Positions 54,991-63,298 of a stretch of DNA of 64,000 nucleotides are shown one piece after another. This DNA is from UBA10324 sp038326325. GTDB lineage: Bacteria > Bacteroidota > Bacteroidia > Chitinophagales > UBA10324. Numbering within the stretch: position 1 is the stretch's first letter; every line of letters starts with the position of its first letter. The notes under the pieces were generated by a model. That model was not told where the DNA came from. It ran no database searches and saw nothing but the letters and a program-made list of their open reading frames with translations. A program made the translations under genes and the position numbers. The stretch is taken from the NCBI GenBank assembly GCA_038326325.1, contig JBBQJW010000012.1, forward strand, positions 1-64,000. Direction: 5' to 3'.

Positions 54991-57900
54991 CTATCTAATA
55001 AGTGTTACATCTCCTTGTAAAATATAATCATCGCCACTACGCATTTTTATTTTTGCATAATAAACATAAACATCAGTTGAGGCTTTTTTACCCAGAAAAT
55101 TTCCATCCCAACCAATAGTTGGATCAGTTGTTTCAAAAACCAACTCACCTATGCGATCGAAAATTCTGAATTCAACTTCAGCAATTGCAATTCCATATAT
55201 TTTAAAAATATCGTTTACTTCATCTCCATTAGGTGTGAATGCAGATGGAATCCATGGAGTGGGTTCTCCTTTAATTAAAATAACAGGACTTCTTGCGGTA
55301 TCAGAACATCCGTTTGCAGAAATTGCAGTAAGCACAACATAAAAATCTCCTGGCTCAGTAAAACTGTGAGAGGTATTAAAGGAAGTATCTGTTGAATTGT
55401 CGCCAAAGTTCCACACATAACTTGATGCGTCAATTGATGAATTTGAAAAATTGAAAAGATTATCGGTATAAGGAACATTTCCCGGAGCTGGAGGATCCAT
55501 GTTAAAAAATGCAGTAGGGCTTTGCAAAACTGTTACAGCAGCAATTTGCGATGAAGAATCCTTACATCCACTTGTGTTTGAAGAAATTAATTGAACATCA
55601 TAAATACCTATGGTATAAATGTGCTGAGTAAAATTTCCACTCCCGCTTGCCCCATCACCAAAATTCCAGACAGCATTTACCCCATTTGAACTTGTACTTT
55701 GAAAATTCACAATTAGCGGAGAACATCCGATCGAAGGGAAAACATCGAATGAAGCAACCGGATAAGGATCAAGAACAACATCGGCATATGCAATAGCCGA
55801 ACAGCCATTGCCGTCGGTGCCTGTAACAGAATAATTTGTTGTTGCAGAATCAGAAGCTGTTACACTCGATCCGGTGCTCGAGCTTAAACCAATAGCAGGC
55901 GACCATAAATAATTTATGGCGCCAATAGCGTTGAGTGTAACACTATTTCCAGGGCAGAATAAGACAGAAGTTGGACTTACTGATACAGTAGGCAATGGGT
56001 TTACTGTTACAAGAGCAGTTGCATTTGCTGTGCATCCAACACCCGAAGAACCTGTTACAGTATAGGTGGTGGTGGTCGCTGGAGATGCAATCGGATTTGA
56101 AATTAAATTATTATTTAACGAAACAACAGGAATCCATGAATAAGTGTTTGCACCAATTGCGCTAAGCTGAATATTGTTTCCAGCACAGATTGAAACGGCG
56201 GCAGGATTAACCGTAACTGTTGGCAGGGTATTTACTGTAACAGTCACTGATGAAGAAGAAGAGCACCCATTTGCAGCGGTCCCGGTTATGGAATAAGAAG
56301 AAGTTAAATTAGGAGATGCTGTAACAGTTGCTCCGGTAGAATTATTCAACCCAGCAGTTGGAGACCAGAGGTAAGTACTAGCCCCACTTGCGGCCAGGTT
56401 AACTGATGAGCCAATACAAATGGAGGGATTGGCCGGAAGAATATTAATTACAGGAAGCGGAAGCACATCAACCGTAACAGTTGTCTGATCCGTGCATCCC
56501 ACTACCGAAGTTCCAACTACAGTATATGTAACATTTAAAGTTGGTGTTGCTGTAACAGTATTACCAGTTGAAGAACTTAATGAATTAGAAGGCGACCAGA
56601 TGTAAGAGCTTCCGCCAGAAGAGGTAAGCAACACATTGTCTCCTGAACAGATTGAAGAGGCAATCGGGTTTACTGTAACAGTTGGAAGTGAATTAACAGT
56701 TACAACAATTGTTGTTGTGTTAGAACAACCATTTACATCGGTAGCGTCAATAGAATAAGTTGATGTAACTGAAGGTGAGGCGGTAACAGTTGAAACATTA
56801 GTAGCACTCAGTCCGACTGATGGAGACCATGAGTAATTTACACCACCACTTGCCGTGAGTTGAATATTTCCACCAATACAAAAAGATAGAGCAGAAGGAT
56901 TAATTAAAATAATTGGTTGAGGATTTACAGTGATAATCGTAGTATCGTATCCAGCACAACCCGCAGCATTTGTCCCGGTCAAAATATAAGTTGTTGTTGT
57001 GGTTGGAGAAGCAATTACTGAATTTCCTGTAGAAATATTTAATCCTGTTGATGGTGACCAGGAATAAGTATTCGCTCCTACTGCTATGAGCGTAACATTA
57101 TCGCCTGCGCAAATTGTTGAAGCTGACGGTGAGCTAACAACTGTAGTGAGAGGACTAACAGTAAGGGTTGTGGTTCCGGTTCCTGTGCAACCATTTGTAG
57201 TTCCGGTAACAGTATAGGTTATTGTTCCTGGTGGTGATGCTGTAACATTTGCTCCAGTCGAAGATGTTAAATATAAATTGGGTGACCATGAATAAGTGGT
57301 TGCGCCTGATGCTGTAAGTGCAACGGTTTGCCCTGAACAAATCACAGAGGAATTTGGATTAACTGTAACAGTTGGCCCAGGTGTAACTGTTACTTGATGA
57401 ATTATTGTATCAGAACAACTTCCGTTTGAAGTAATAAGTTGAACATCAAAAGTTCCGGCTGTTGCGTAGAGGTGATATGGGCTTGTTGCCGTTGAAGTTC
57501 CGCCATCACTAAAATCCCAGTTATATGTTACGCCAGTTCCTGTTGAAGAAGTATTTGTGAATTGGACTGACTGACCGAGACATGCAACCGTGTTTGTAAA
57601 ATCAGCAACAATTCCTATTTGCGCAGTTCCACCAAAAGATAATGAAAACCCACTTGTGGATGCTGCGGTGTAACGGTTTATTAATAAAGCATAAGTCTGA
57701 CCTGCAACAAGATTAACTGTTGTATTACACCCGGCACCATTTGCGCATCCAATTCCTGTAGTTCCATTTCCGGCAGGGACCGAATAATTACACGAAACCA
57801 TATTTCCTAAATTACAGGTTCCGGAAGCAGACCCCGTAATGTTATACATTGCAAAATCAAAATCGGCATAAGGCATTGGGAGGCAACTAAAAGTAAAAGT

Positions 57901-58140
57901 TCCGCTCTGCGTACAGGTAAAAGTGTACCAATGAGAACCATTATCAGTATGACCAAACCAGCATCCAGGTGCTTCTGCAATACTGCCCTGACTATATGCA
58001 CCGCCCGCAACATTCAAAGTGTTTTCATTGCATAAAAACAAAGCAGTAGGGCAATCGCTGTTCTGTGCAGACAATAAAAAAATATTGCCACAAAGCAATT
58101 GAATTAAAAACAGAATAGTTTTTGTAATTCTTTGAATCAT
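54991..58140 (-). CDS. Giant Ig/PKD-repeat surface protein with T9SS type B domain (paralogue 3)
   Basis: 1049 residues from the ATG beginning a signal peptide (IQRITKTILFLIQLLCG ... LSAQ). A different N-terminal domain replaces that of the other two: Cys-rich with CPTALFLCNENTLN and WYTFTCTQSGTFTFSCLP, resembling CUB-like bacterial modules. A PKD domain (NWDFSDGGTSTATSPYHLY), about eight Ig-like repeats with ASGATTYSWSP, two PKD domains and the type B domain (WIPSAFTPNGDEVNDIFKIY) follow. The C-terminal ~250 residues are closely related to paralogue 2, pointing to duplication or gene conversion. The frame is open 11 codons earlier, but this start gives a better signal. Confidence 0.9.
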   Translation of the reverse strand: MIQRITKTILFLIQLLCGNIFLLSAQNSDCPTALFLCNENTLNVAGGAYSQGSIAEAPGCWFGHTDNGSHWYTFTCTQSGTFTFSCLPMPYADFDFAMYNITGSASGTCNLGNMVSCNYSVPAGNGTTGIGCANGAGCNTTVNLVAGQTYALLINRYTAASTSGFSLSFGGTAQIGIVADFTNTVACLGQSVQFTNTSSTGTGVTYNWDFSDGGTSTATSPYHLYATAGTFDVQLITSNGSCSDTIIHQVTVTPGPTVTVNPNSSVICSGQTVALTASGATTYSWSPNLYLTSSTGANVTASPPGTITYTVTGTTNGCTGTGTTTLTVSPLTTVVSSPSASTICAGDNVTLIAVGANTYSWSPSTGLNISTGNSVIASPTTTTTYILTGTNAAGCAGYDTTIITVNPQPIILINPSALSFCIGGNIQLTASGGVNYSWSPSVGLSATNVSTVTASPSVTSTYSIDATDVNGCSNTTTIVVTVNSLPTVTVNPIASSICSGDNVLLTSSGGSSYIWSPSNSLSSSTGNTVTATPTLNVTYTVVGTSVVGCTDQTTVTVDVLPLPVINILPANPSICIGSSVNLAASGASTYLWSPTAGLNNSTGATVTASPNLTSSYSITGTAANGCSSSSSVTVTVNTLPTVTVNPAAVSICAGNNIQLSAIGANTYSWIPVVSLNNNLISNPIASPATTTTYTVTGSSGVGCTANATALVTVNPLPTVSVSPTSVLFCPGNSVTLNAIGAINYLWSPAIGLSSSTGSSVTASDSATTNYSVTGTDGNGCSAIAYADVVLDPYPVASFDVFPSIGCSPLIVNFQSTSSNGVNAVWNFGDGASGSGNFTQHIYTIGIYDVQLISSNTSGCKDSSSQIAAVTVLQSPTAFFNMDPPAPGNVPYTDNLFNFSNSSIDASSYVWNFGDNSTDTSFNTSHSFTEPGDFYVVLTAISANGCSDTARSPVILIKGEPTPWIPSAFTPNGDEVNDIFKIYGIAIAEVEFRIFDRIGELVFETTDPTIGWDGNFLGKKASTDVYVYYAKIKMRSGDDYILQGDVTLIR

Positions 58141-58203
58141 AATGATGGCGCAAAATAATAACCATAGAGCCATTCACGAAATTCTATTCTATTAATTCAT
58201 TAC

Positions 58204-59313
58204 TTATTCAGTCGAAGGAGAAATAGTTGTAACAACCGGATAATGGTCTGATAAATCTTCGCCAATAACTTTATAACCATCAATATTCCATCGAGGATCT
58301 ATCATTAAATAATCAATTCTGAAAATGGGAATCCAATAATCATAAGTAAACCCAACTCCCCAACTCTTTTTTAAAAACGCATCTTGCAAATTTCCTCTCA
58401 AAGTATTGTAAGCGAATGAAGATGGAACATCATTAAAATCACCGCATAGAAAAACAGGATAAGGTGATGAGTGAATGTGTTCAGCAATAATTTTCACCTG
58501 AACACCGCGTGTAACATAAGCGTGTTTCATTTTACTGAAAATAGATTTTCCTGATTTTATATTTAGTGAAGTATCGTTTTTCAAATCAATTGCATCATAG
58601 TCTTTATAGTTGAGATGAAAACTTTGAAGGTGCACATTGTAAACACGAACAATTCCGGAAGGAGTTTTTATATCGGTATAAATACAGGCATTGATATTTG
58701 TTCCTTGAAATCCTACTGCTCCTTTATCAATAATAGGAAAGCGACTGAAAGTACATAAACCCCAATGTTCATATTTTTCAACTGTGTTTGAAATATTAAA
58801 ATAATGTTGAGGCAACTGTAACAGTTTTGAAATATCTTTTTCATTCGTCCATCCTTCATCTTTGTCACTTGAATAAAACTCCTGAAAACATAAAATATCC
58901 GGCTGCTCATCGTTGAGTAGTTTGAAGATATTTTTTTTCGTATCGATGTTGTGTTCCCAATTATATAAATCAAAATTGCGAACATTGTAACTCATCAGTT
59001 TTATACTGATAGAATCAGTGCTCTTTTCATTCTGCTTTGAAAAATGAAATCCGAAAGTGTGAATGATAATAGGAATTGAAATCAGGAATGCAATAAATGG
59101 AATCGTTGCGTGTTTTATTCTCACAACAATCCATAAAATGAGAATGATGAAATTCAAAATCAGCAATGGAATAAAAAACAATCCGAAGAAGGCGATAAAC
59201 CAAATTTTACCCGGGGGAATATAACTCGCGCTAACACTCGCTAACAAACACAACGCGAAAAGCGCCGAGAGAACCACCATTGATTTACGAAGAAAGGTCA
59301 ACAGTTTTTTCAA
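58204..59313 (-). CDS. Membrane-anchored endonuclease/exonuclease/phosphatase family protein
   Basis: 369 residues. Three hydrophobic segments (~10-32, 36-62 and 68-88) precede the EEP domain with MSYNVRNFDLYNW, ILCFQEFYSS (catalytic Glu), FLCGDFNDVPSSFAYN (Asp-Asn) and LSDHYPVVT (Asp-His). Such proteins are common in Bacteroidota and could be phosphatases or lipases acting in the periplasm, not necessarily nucleases. The start overlaps the stop of the rhomboid gene by four bases. It is the last gene of the mutL-led transcript. Confidence 0.88.
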   Translation of the reverse strand: MKKLLTFLRKSMVVLSALFALCLLASVSASYIPPGKIWFIAFFGLFFIPLLILNFIILILWIVVRIKHATIPFIAFLISIPIIIHTFGFHFSKQNEKSTDSISIKLMSYNVRNFDLYNWEHNIDTKKNIFKLLNDEQPDILCFQEFYSSDKDEGWTNEKDISKLLQLPQHYFNISNTVEKYEHWGLCTFSRFPIIDKGAVGFQGTNINACIYTDIKTPSGIVRVYNVHLQSFHLNYKDYDAIDLKNDTSLNIKSGKSIFSKMKHAYVTRGVQVKIIAEHIHSSPYPVFLCGDFNDVPSSFAYNTLRGNLQDAFLKKSWGVGFTYDYWIPIFRIDYLMIDPRWNIDGYKVIGEDLSDHYPVVTTISPSTE

Positions 59314-60206
59314 TTCTCTTTACTGGCTTTAAATAAAATTTCTTTTTCCTCGGTGCTCAAACTTTCATAACCCGACTTACTTATTTTATCAAGTATCGAA
59401 TCAATCTTTTTTTGTTTTGTAGCGTCTTCTTTTTTCACTGAGGATTTTGGTTCCGGCTTCACATAAGAAACTTTCAGTTTTTTCTTTTTCGAAAAAACAG
59501 AAACAAGCGTATCAGCTACATTATTGAACCAAACGGATAAATCATTTCCATTTCTGTAAGATGCAATATAAATGTAACCGAACAAAGCACCGCCGAGATG
59601 AGCGATGTGTCCGCCCGCATTTCCATCGAAGTTGATACTGATAATATCAATACCGACAAAAATAGCGGCAAGCCATTTTAATCGAACGGACCAGATGAAA
59701 ATCATGATTGAATAATCAGGAAGCAAAACCGCGGTCGCGACGATAATTGACATGATACCCGCAGACGCGCCAATGCAGGTGCTAACATCAACCACCTCTT
59801 TGAAGTAGGGGAAAATATTATAGAACAAAATGTAAATCGCAGCCCCCAACCAGCTTCCCATCATGTAAACAGGGAGGATTTTTTTATTGCCGATATATTC
59901 AGCGAGAATGCTTCCAATCCAATACAACCAAAGCATATTGAAAACAATGTGAAATAAATCGAAGTGCGTGAACGCATAAGTAATGAGCGTCCACGGTCGG
60001 TGTAACAGTCGGATCAAACTCGCCGGCAACGCGAGATACGAAATCACATTATCCATTTCGGGATAGGCGCCACTTAAATCCCCGAAAAGAGAAATCAATC
60101 GCAACACTAAAAACACGATGATGTTCACTACAATCAGACGACTCACCATTTTGCCTGTTGGTGAAAAAGTGTTTTTGATTTCGCGGATTAAAAAATTTTC
60201 AGCCAT
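59310..60206 (-). CDS. Rhomboid family intramembrane serine protease (second of tandem pair)
   Basis: 298 residues with six predicted membrane helices and a ~90-residue Lys-rich cytoplasmic tail. Catalytic elements: HIVFNMLWLYWIG (Asn), GASAGIMS (Ser in GxSx) and GGHIAHLGGALFG (His). The tail resembles the rhomboid cytoplasmic extension of Bacteroidota. It overlaps the other rhomboid by one base at its start and the EEP gene at its end. Substrates are unknown. Confidence 0.93.
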   Translation of the reverse strand: MAENFLIREIKNTFSPTGKMVSRLIVVNIIVFLVLRLISLFGDLSGAYPEMDNVISYLALPASLIRLLHRPWTLITYAFTHFDLFHIVFNMLWLYWIGSILAEYIGNKKILPVYMMGSWLGAAIYILFYNIFPYFKEVVDVSTCIGASAGIMSIIVATAVLLPDYSIMIFIWSVRLKWLAAIFVGIDIISINFDGNAGGHIAHLGGALFGYIYIASYRNGNDLSVWFNNVADTLVSVFSKKKKLKVSYVKPEPKSSVKKEDATKQKKIDSILDKISKSGYESLSTEEKEILFKASKEN

Positions 60207-61045
60207 CAGAAAAAATCCTGTCGTCTTTTTTTATTCCAATACTTGATTAAAATAAATCCGAACAACATGCCTCCGAGATGCGCGAAATGCGCGACTCCGG
60301 CCTGCGTTCCACTTACACCCGCGTACAATTCAAACGCGCCATACAGCATCACAAAATATTTCGCCTTGATTGGAATAGGTGGAAACATCAGATACAAATA
60401 AGTATTCGGAAACAACATTCCGAAAGCGAGCAACACGCCGAACACCGCCCCCGAAGCGCCGACAACCGGAATGTTCGCCACCATCGTCGTTAATTTCTGC
60501 GCGAGAATTTTCGCCTGAAGAATATTCGCGGTATCACCCGGACTTTGCGACCAAGAACCGATAAAGGCGTTCAACTGATTTACATAATCGGTATCGCCAA
60601 GTAAATCCTGATGCGTTTCAAAAAGATTTTTAAAGTTTACAATATTGACCGATGAAAAAAACTGGTTAATGTCGTTTTGCACCAAATGAATTTCGTACGC
60701 CGTGAAAGCCATGTGAGTGAGCGCGCCGCCAATTCCGCAAATGAGATAAAAAATTAAAAACCTTTTTGGTCCCCAAACATTTTCAAGCACAGAACCAAAC
60801 ATCCACAGCGCGAACATGTTACTGAATATGTGCATCAGACTTCCATGCATGAACATGTGGGTGATAAGTTGATGCGGCTTGAAATATTCCGAAGTGAAAT
60901 AAAATAATCCGAGATACCGCGACAGGTCGAAATTATAAGTGTTCTCCGCCACCACCGTCGCGAGATACATCAACCCGTTTATGATGAGCAGGTTTTTCAC
61001 CACCATTGGCATCGCCTGAAAACCGGAAGGCCTTAAATCACTCAT
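60206..61045 (-). CDS. Rhomboid family intramembrane serine protease (first of tandem pair)
   Basis: 279 residues with a large periplasmic loop between helices 2 and 4 (about residues 100-165). Catalytic elements: HMFMHGSLMHIFSNMFALWMFG (His, Asn, part: LMHIFSNMFALWMFG), VVGASGAVFGVL (Ser) and GVAHFAHLGGMLFG (His). It lies 35 bases downstream of mutL, in the same transcript, and overlaps the second rhomboid by one base. The two proteins are not close copies, so each may have its own substrate. Confidence 0.94.
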   Translation of the reverse strand: MSDLRPSGFQAMPMVVKNLLIINGLMYLATVVAENTYNFDLSRYLGLFYFTSEYFKPHQLITHMFMHGSLMHIFSNMFALWMFGSVLENVWGPKRFLIFYLICGIGGALTHMAFTAYEIHLVQNDINQFFSSVNIVNFKNLFETHQDLLGDTDYVNQLNAFIGSWSQSPGDTANILQAKILAQKLTTMVANIPVVGASGAVFGVLLAFGMLFPNTYLYLMFPPIPIKAKYFVMLYGAFELYAGVSGTQAGVAHFAHLGGMLFGFILIKYWNKKRRQDFF

Positions 61046-61080
61046 GAAATTTTATTATAAAAATTTTTTGCGAAAATAAT

Positions 61081-62955
61081 TCAACCGAGTTTCTCAAACT
61101 GCTTTTCAATATCTCGAATATTAAAACTGATGAAAGTGGATTTGCCGTCGGCGGTGTGCGATGGAATTTCGCACCCGAATAATTCATCTAACAAATTTTT
61201 CATTTCGCGTTCGGCGAGTCGAGTTCCGTTTTTTATCGCGGCTTGCTTCGCCAGCTGTAACGCTACTTCTTCGCGCTTGTTCAACTTCGGCGATTGCATG
61301 CTTCGCTTATAACCCTCAATTAATTCTTCAAGCAATTTCGAGGGGTCTTTATCTAAAATATCAGAAGGAGTTCCGTGAATTACCAAATCAGTATTGCCGA
61401 ATTCCTGCACATCAAAACCGAGCGCGCGCACTTCACTTAAAATTTCTTTCGCGATTTCAAAATCAGGAGCGGTGAGGTGAAGCGTTTGCGGAAACAACTG
61501 TCGTTGTGATGCGGGAACATTATCGTTTAACTGTTTCAGGTAGCGCTCATACAACACGCGTTCGTGTGCTGCATGTTGCTCGACTAAAATAAATCCAGAC
61601 TTGATTGCTGATAAAATATACTTGTCGTGCAACTGAACAGGCGCGTGATTTTTTTCTTCGGCGGAAAGTAATGTCTGTTCTTCGGGCATTGTTTCCCACC
61701 GACTCGGAATAGTGAATGTTGCCGAGGCAAAATCATTTTCTGTTACAGGTGCAATTGCAACATCTTCTCCCTTGCGCGAATCAGAATACAAATCTTTCCA
61801 GTTCTGCGCGTTCGAAAAAGTCCGCGCATCAGCGTGTTGAGGAAAAGGAGAGTAATCCGGATTCAGTTTCGGGTTCGGCTCGTCAATCATTTCTTTATTC
61901 GGTCGCGAGAAACTTGTGAGATGACTCGTTCTGTTTACATCATCAAAATCTAACGACGGGGACACTGAATATTTTCCTAGCGCGCGCTTGATGGCGGAAA
62001 GAATGAAAGTGTAAATGATTCGCTCATCCTCGAATTTTATTTCCTGCTTGGTCGGATGCACATTGATGTCGATGCGCGCCGGGTCAATGTCTAAGAACAA
62101 AACATAAAACGCGAACGACTCCCGCGGAAGCAACTCAGCGAACGCGCTGCTCACTGCATGATTCAGATAAGAGCTTCGGATGAATCGGTTGTTCACGAAA
62201 AAAAATTGTTCGCCGCGTGTCTTCTTCGCGGCTTCAGGTTTGCCGATGAAGCCGATGATATTTGTAACAGTTGTTTCTTCTTCAACAGGAACCAATCGCT
62301 CGTTGTAATTATGACCGAACAATCCCACAATACGCTGACGAAGATTTCCTGCATTCAAGTGATACACATCCACTCCGTTGTGATACAATTGAAAATTAAT
62401 TTCGGGATGCGCCAGTGCAATGCGTATAAATTCATCAATGATGTGCTTGGTCTCAACCGGATTGCTTTTTAAAAAATTGCGACGCGCAGGTACATTGTAA
62501 AAAAGATTTTTCACGGAGAGAGATGTACCTTCAGCACAACTTACAGTTTCCTGTTTCAATACTTTACTTCCTTCAATCAGCAGTTCAGTTCCTACTGCTT
62601 CGCCGCGCAATCTTGTTTTCAGTTCCACTTGTGCAATCGCAGCAATACTTGCCAGCGCTTCACCGCGAAATCCCATAGTGCGAATGCGGAACAGGTCATC
62701 AATATTTTTTATTTTGGAAGTGGCGTGGCGCTCGAAACTCATTCTGGCATCAGTGTCGCTCATTCCATTTCCATTATCAATCACCTGAATTAAACTTTTG
62801 CCTGCATCGCGGATGATGAGTTTTATTTCTGTGGCATCTGCATCAATACTGTTCTCGAGCATTTCCTTTACAGCACTTGCCGGGCGCTGTATCACCTCAC
62901 CGGCGGCAATCTGGTTGGCAATGGAATCGGGAAGCAGTTGAATAATATCGGACAT
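61081..62955 (-). CDS. mutL: DNA mismatch repair protein MutL
   Basis: 624 residues from the preferred ATG. The GHKL ATPase N-terminus is intact: LPDSIANQIAAGEVIQRPASAVKEMLENSIDA (part: EMLENSIDADATEI), DNGNGMS, FRIRTMGFRGEALASI and the later SLSVKNLFYNVPARRNFLKS. A ~120-residue linker precedes the C-terminal dimerisation domain. There the endonuclease motif reads EQHAAHERVLYE where endonuclease-type MutL has DQHA-x2-E-x4-E. The distal Cys-Pro-His-Gly-Arg-Pro motif is not recognisable. The upstream in-frame TTG at 63006 coincides with the -33 promoter box, so it was rejected as start. Confidence 0.95.
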   Translation of the reverse strand: MSDIIQLLPDSIANQIAAGEVIQRPASAVKEMLENSIDADATEIKLIIRDAGKSLIQVIDNGNGMSDTDARMSFERHATSKIKNIDDLFRIRTMGFRGEALASIAAIAQVELKTRLRGEAVGTELLIEGSKVLKQETVSCAEGTSLSVKNLFYNVPARRNFLKSNPVETKHIIDEFIRIALAHPEINFQLYHNGVDVYHLNAGNLRQRIVGLFGHNYNERLVPVEEETTVTNIIGFIGKPEAAKKTRGEQFFFVNNRFIRSSYLNHAVSSAFAELLPRESFAFYVLFLDIDPARIDINVHPTKQEIKFEDERIIYTFILSAIKRALGKYSVSPSLDFDDVNRTSHLTSFSRPNKEMIDEPNPKLNPDYSPFPQHADARTFSNAQNWKDLYSDSRKGEDVAIAPVTENDFASATFTIPSRWETMPEEQTLLSAEEKNHAPVQLHDKYILSAIKSGFILVEQHAAHERVLYERYLKQLNDNVPASQRQLFPQTLHLTAPDFEIAKEILSEVRALGFDVQEFGNTDLVIHGTPSDILDKDPSKLLEELIEGYKRSMQSPKLNKREEVALQLAKQAAIKNGTRLAEREMKNLLDELFGCEIPSHTADGKSTFISFNIRDIEKQFEKLG

Positions 62956-62974
62956 AATTTTTTTCAGCGGGAAG

Positions 62975-63006
62975 CAAAAGTAATCGCTGAAGATTGATGC
63001 GCTCAA
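62975..63006 (-). promoter_or_regulatory. Promoter of the mutL-rhomboid operon
   Basis: Minus-strand TTG (63006-63004), a 21-nt spacer and TACTTTTG (62982-62975) fit the Bacteroidota promoter. Transcription would start near 62968, about 12 bases before the ATG. Confidence 0.6.
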
Positions 63007-63241
63007 TGTAAATGAATGCTCGCGAGGTTTTTAACAATGGGTGAACATTTTGATTTAGTTCATTGGTTCGGGAGTTCATTGGTAATACAGACTTTTGAAA
63101 TGTGTAACAGTTTGAACCAATTGTTTTTCTTAACCCCTCTTTCTTTCCATGAATAACTCTGAATGATTTTTTACTTTGGAAAGAGAGAGGGTGGAAATAT
63201 TTTTCTCTGATTGATAGTTGTGTGCGGGCGAGTGAACTTAG

Positions 63242-63274
63242 TTGAGTGCCTGGATTCTTTTTACCTTAAATTTG
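63242..63274 (+). promoter_or_regulatory. Promoter of the 3'-terminal secreted protein gene
   Basis: TTG at 63242-63244, a 22-nt spacer and TAAATTTG at 63267-63274 match the Bacteroidota consensus. The ATG follows at 63299. The rest of the 290-bp gap upstream holds one TGTAACA site and nothing else recognised. Confidence 0.6.
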
Positions 63275-63298
63275 AAACACACTATTCAATTTTTAAAA

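Larger units (their letters stand above)
394..63109. repeat. Dispersed near-palindromic heptamer TGTWACA (about 119 sites)
   Basis: TGTTACA or its complement TGTAACA recurs throughout the window. Example positions outside the repeat-rich proteins: 394, 1063, 1406, 1622, 2591, 3266, 3719, 4187, 4580, 5284, 5731, 6367, 6996, 7580, 7871, 8732, 8747, 9185, 9281, 10304, 10826, 10990, 12037, 13233, 17651, 19454, 19832, 20005, 23350, 24740, 29030, 33226, 34107, 39779, 41567, 41804, 41912, 43035, 43065, 58817, 60001, 61741, 62263, 63103. The base 5' of the motif is C or G at nearly nine of ten sites. Counted by eye; see findings. Confidence 0.75.

Noticed and set aside
45530..58140. Periodic repeats that might suggest a CRISPR array
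   Set aside because: The repeats are protein-coding PKD/Ig-like units of 75-80 codons with in-frame variation; there are no short identical repeats with unique spacers and no cas genes.
394..63109. TGTWACA as parS (ParB) sites
   Set aside because: parS is a 16-bp palindrome around CACGTG and occurs a few times near the origin; none of the sites examined shows the full arms, and the density is far too high.
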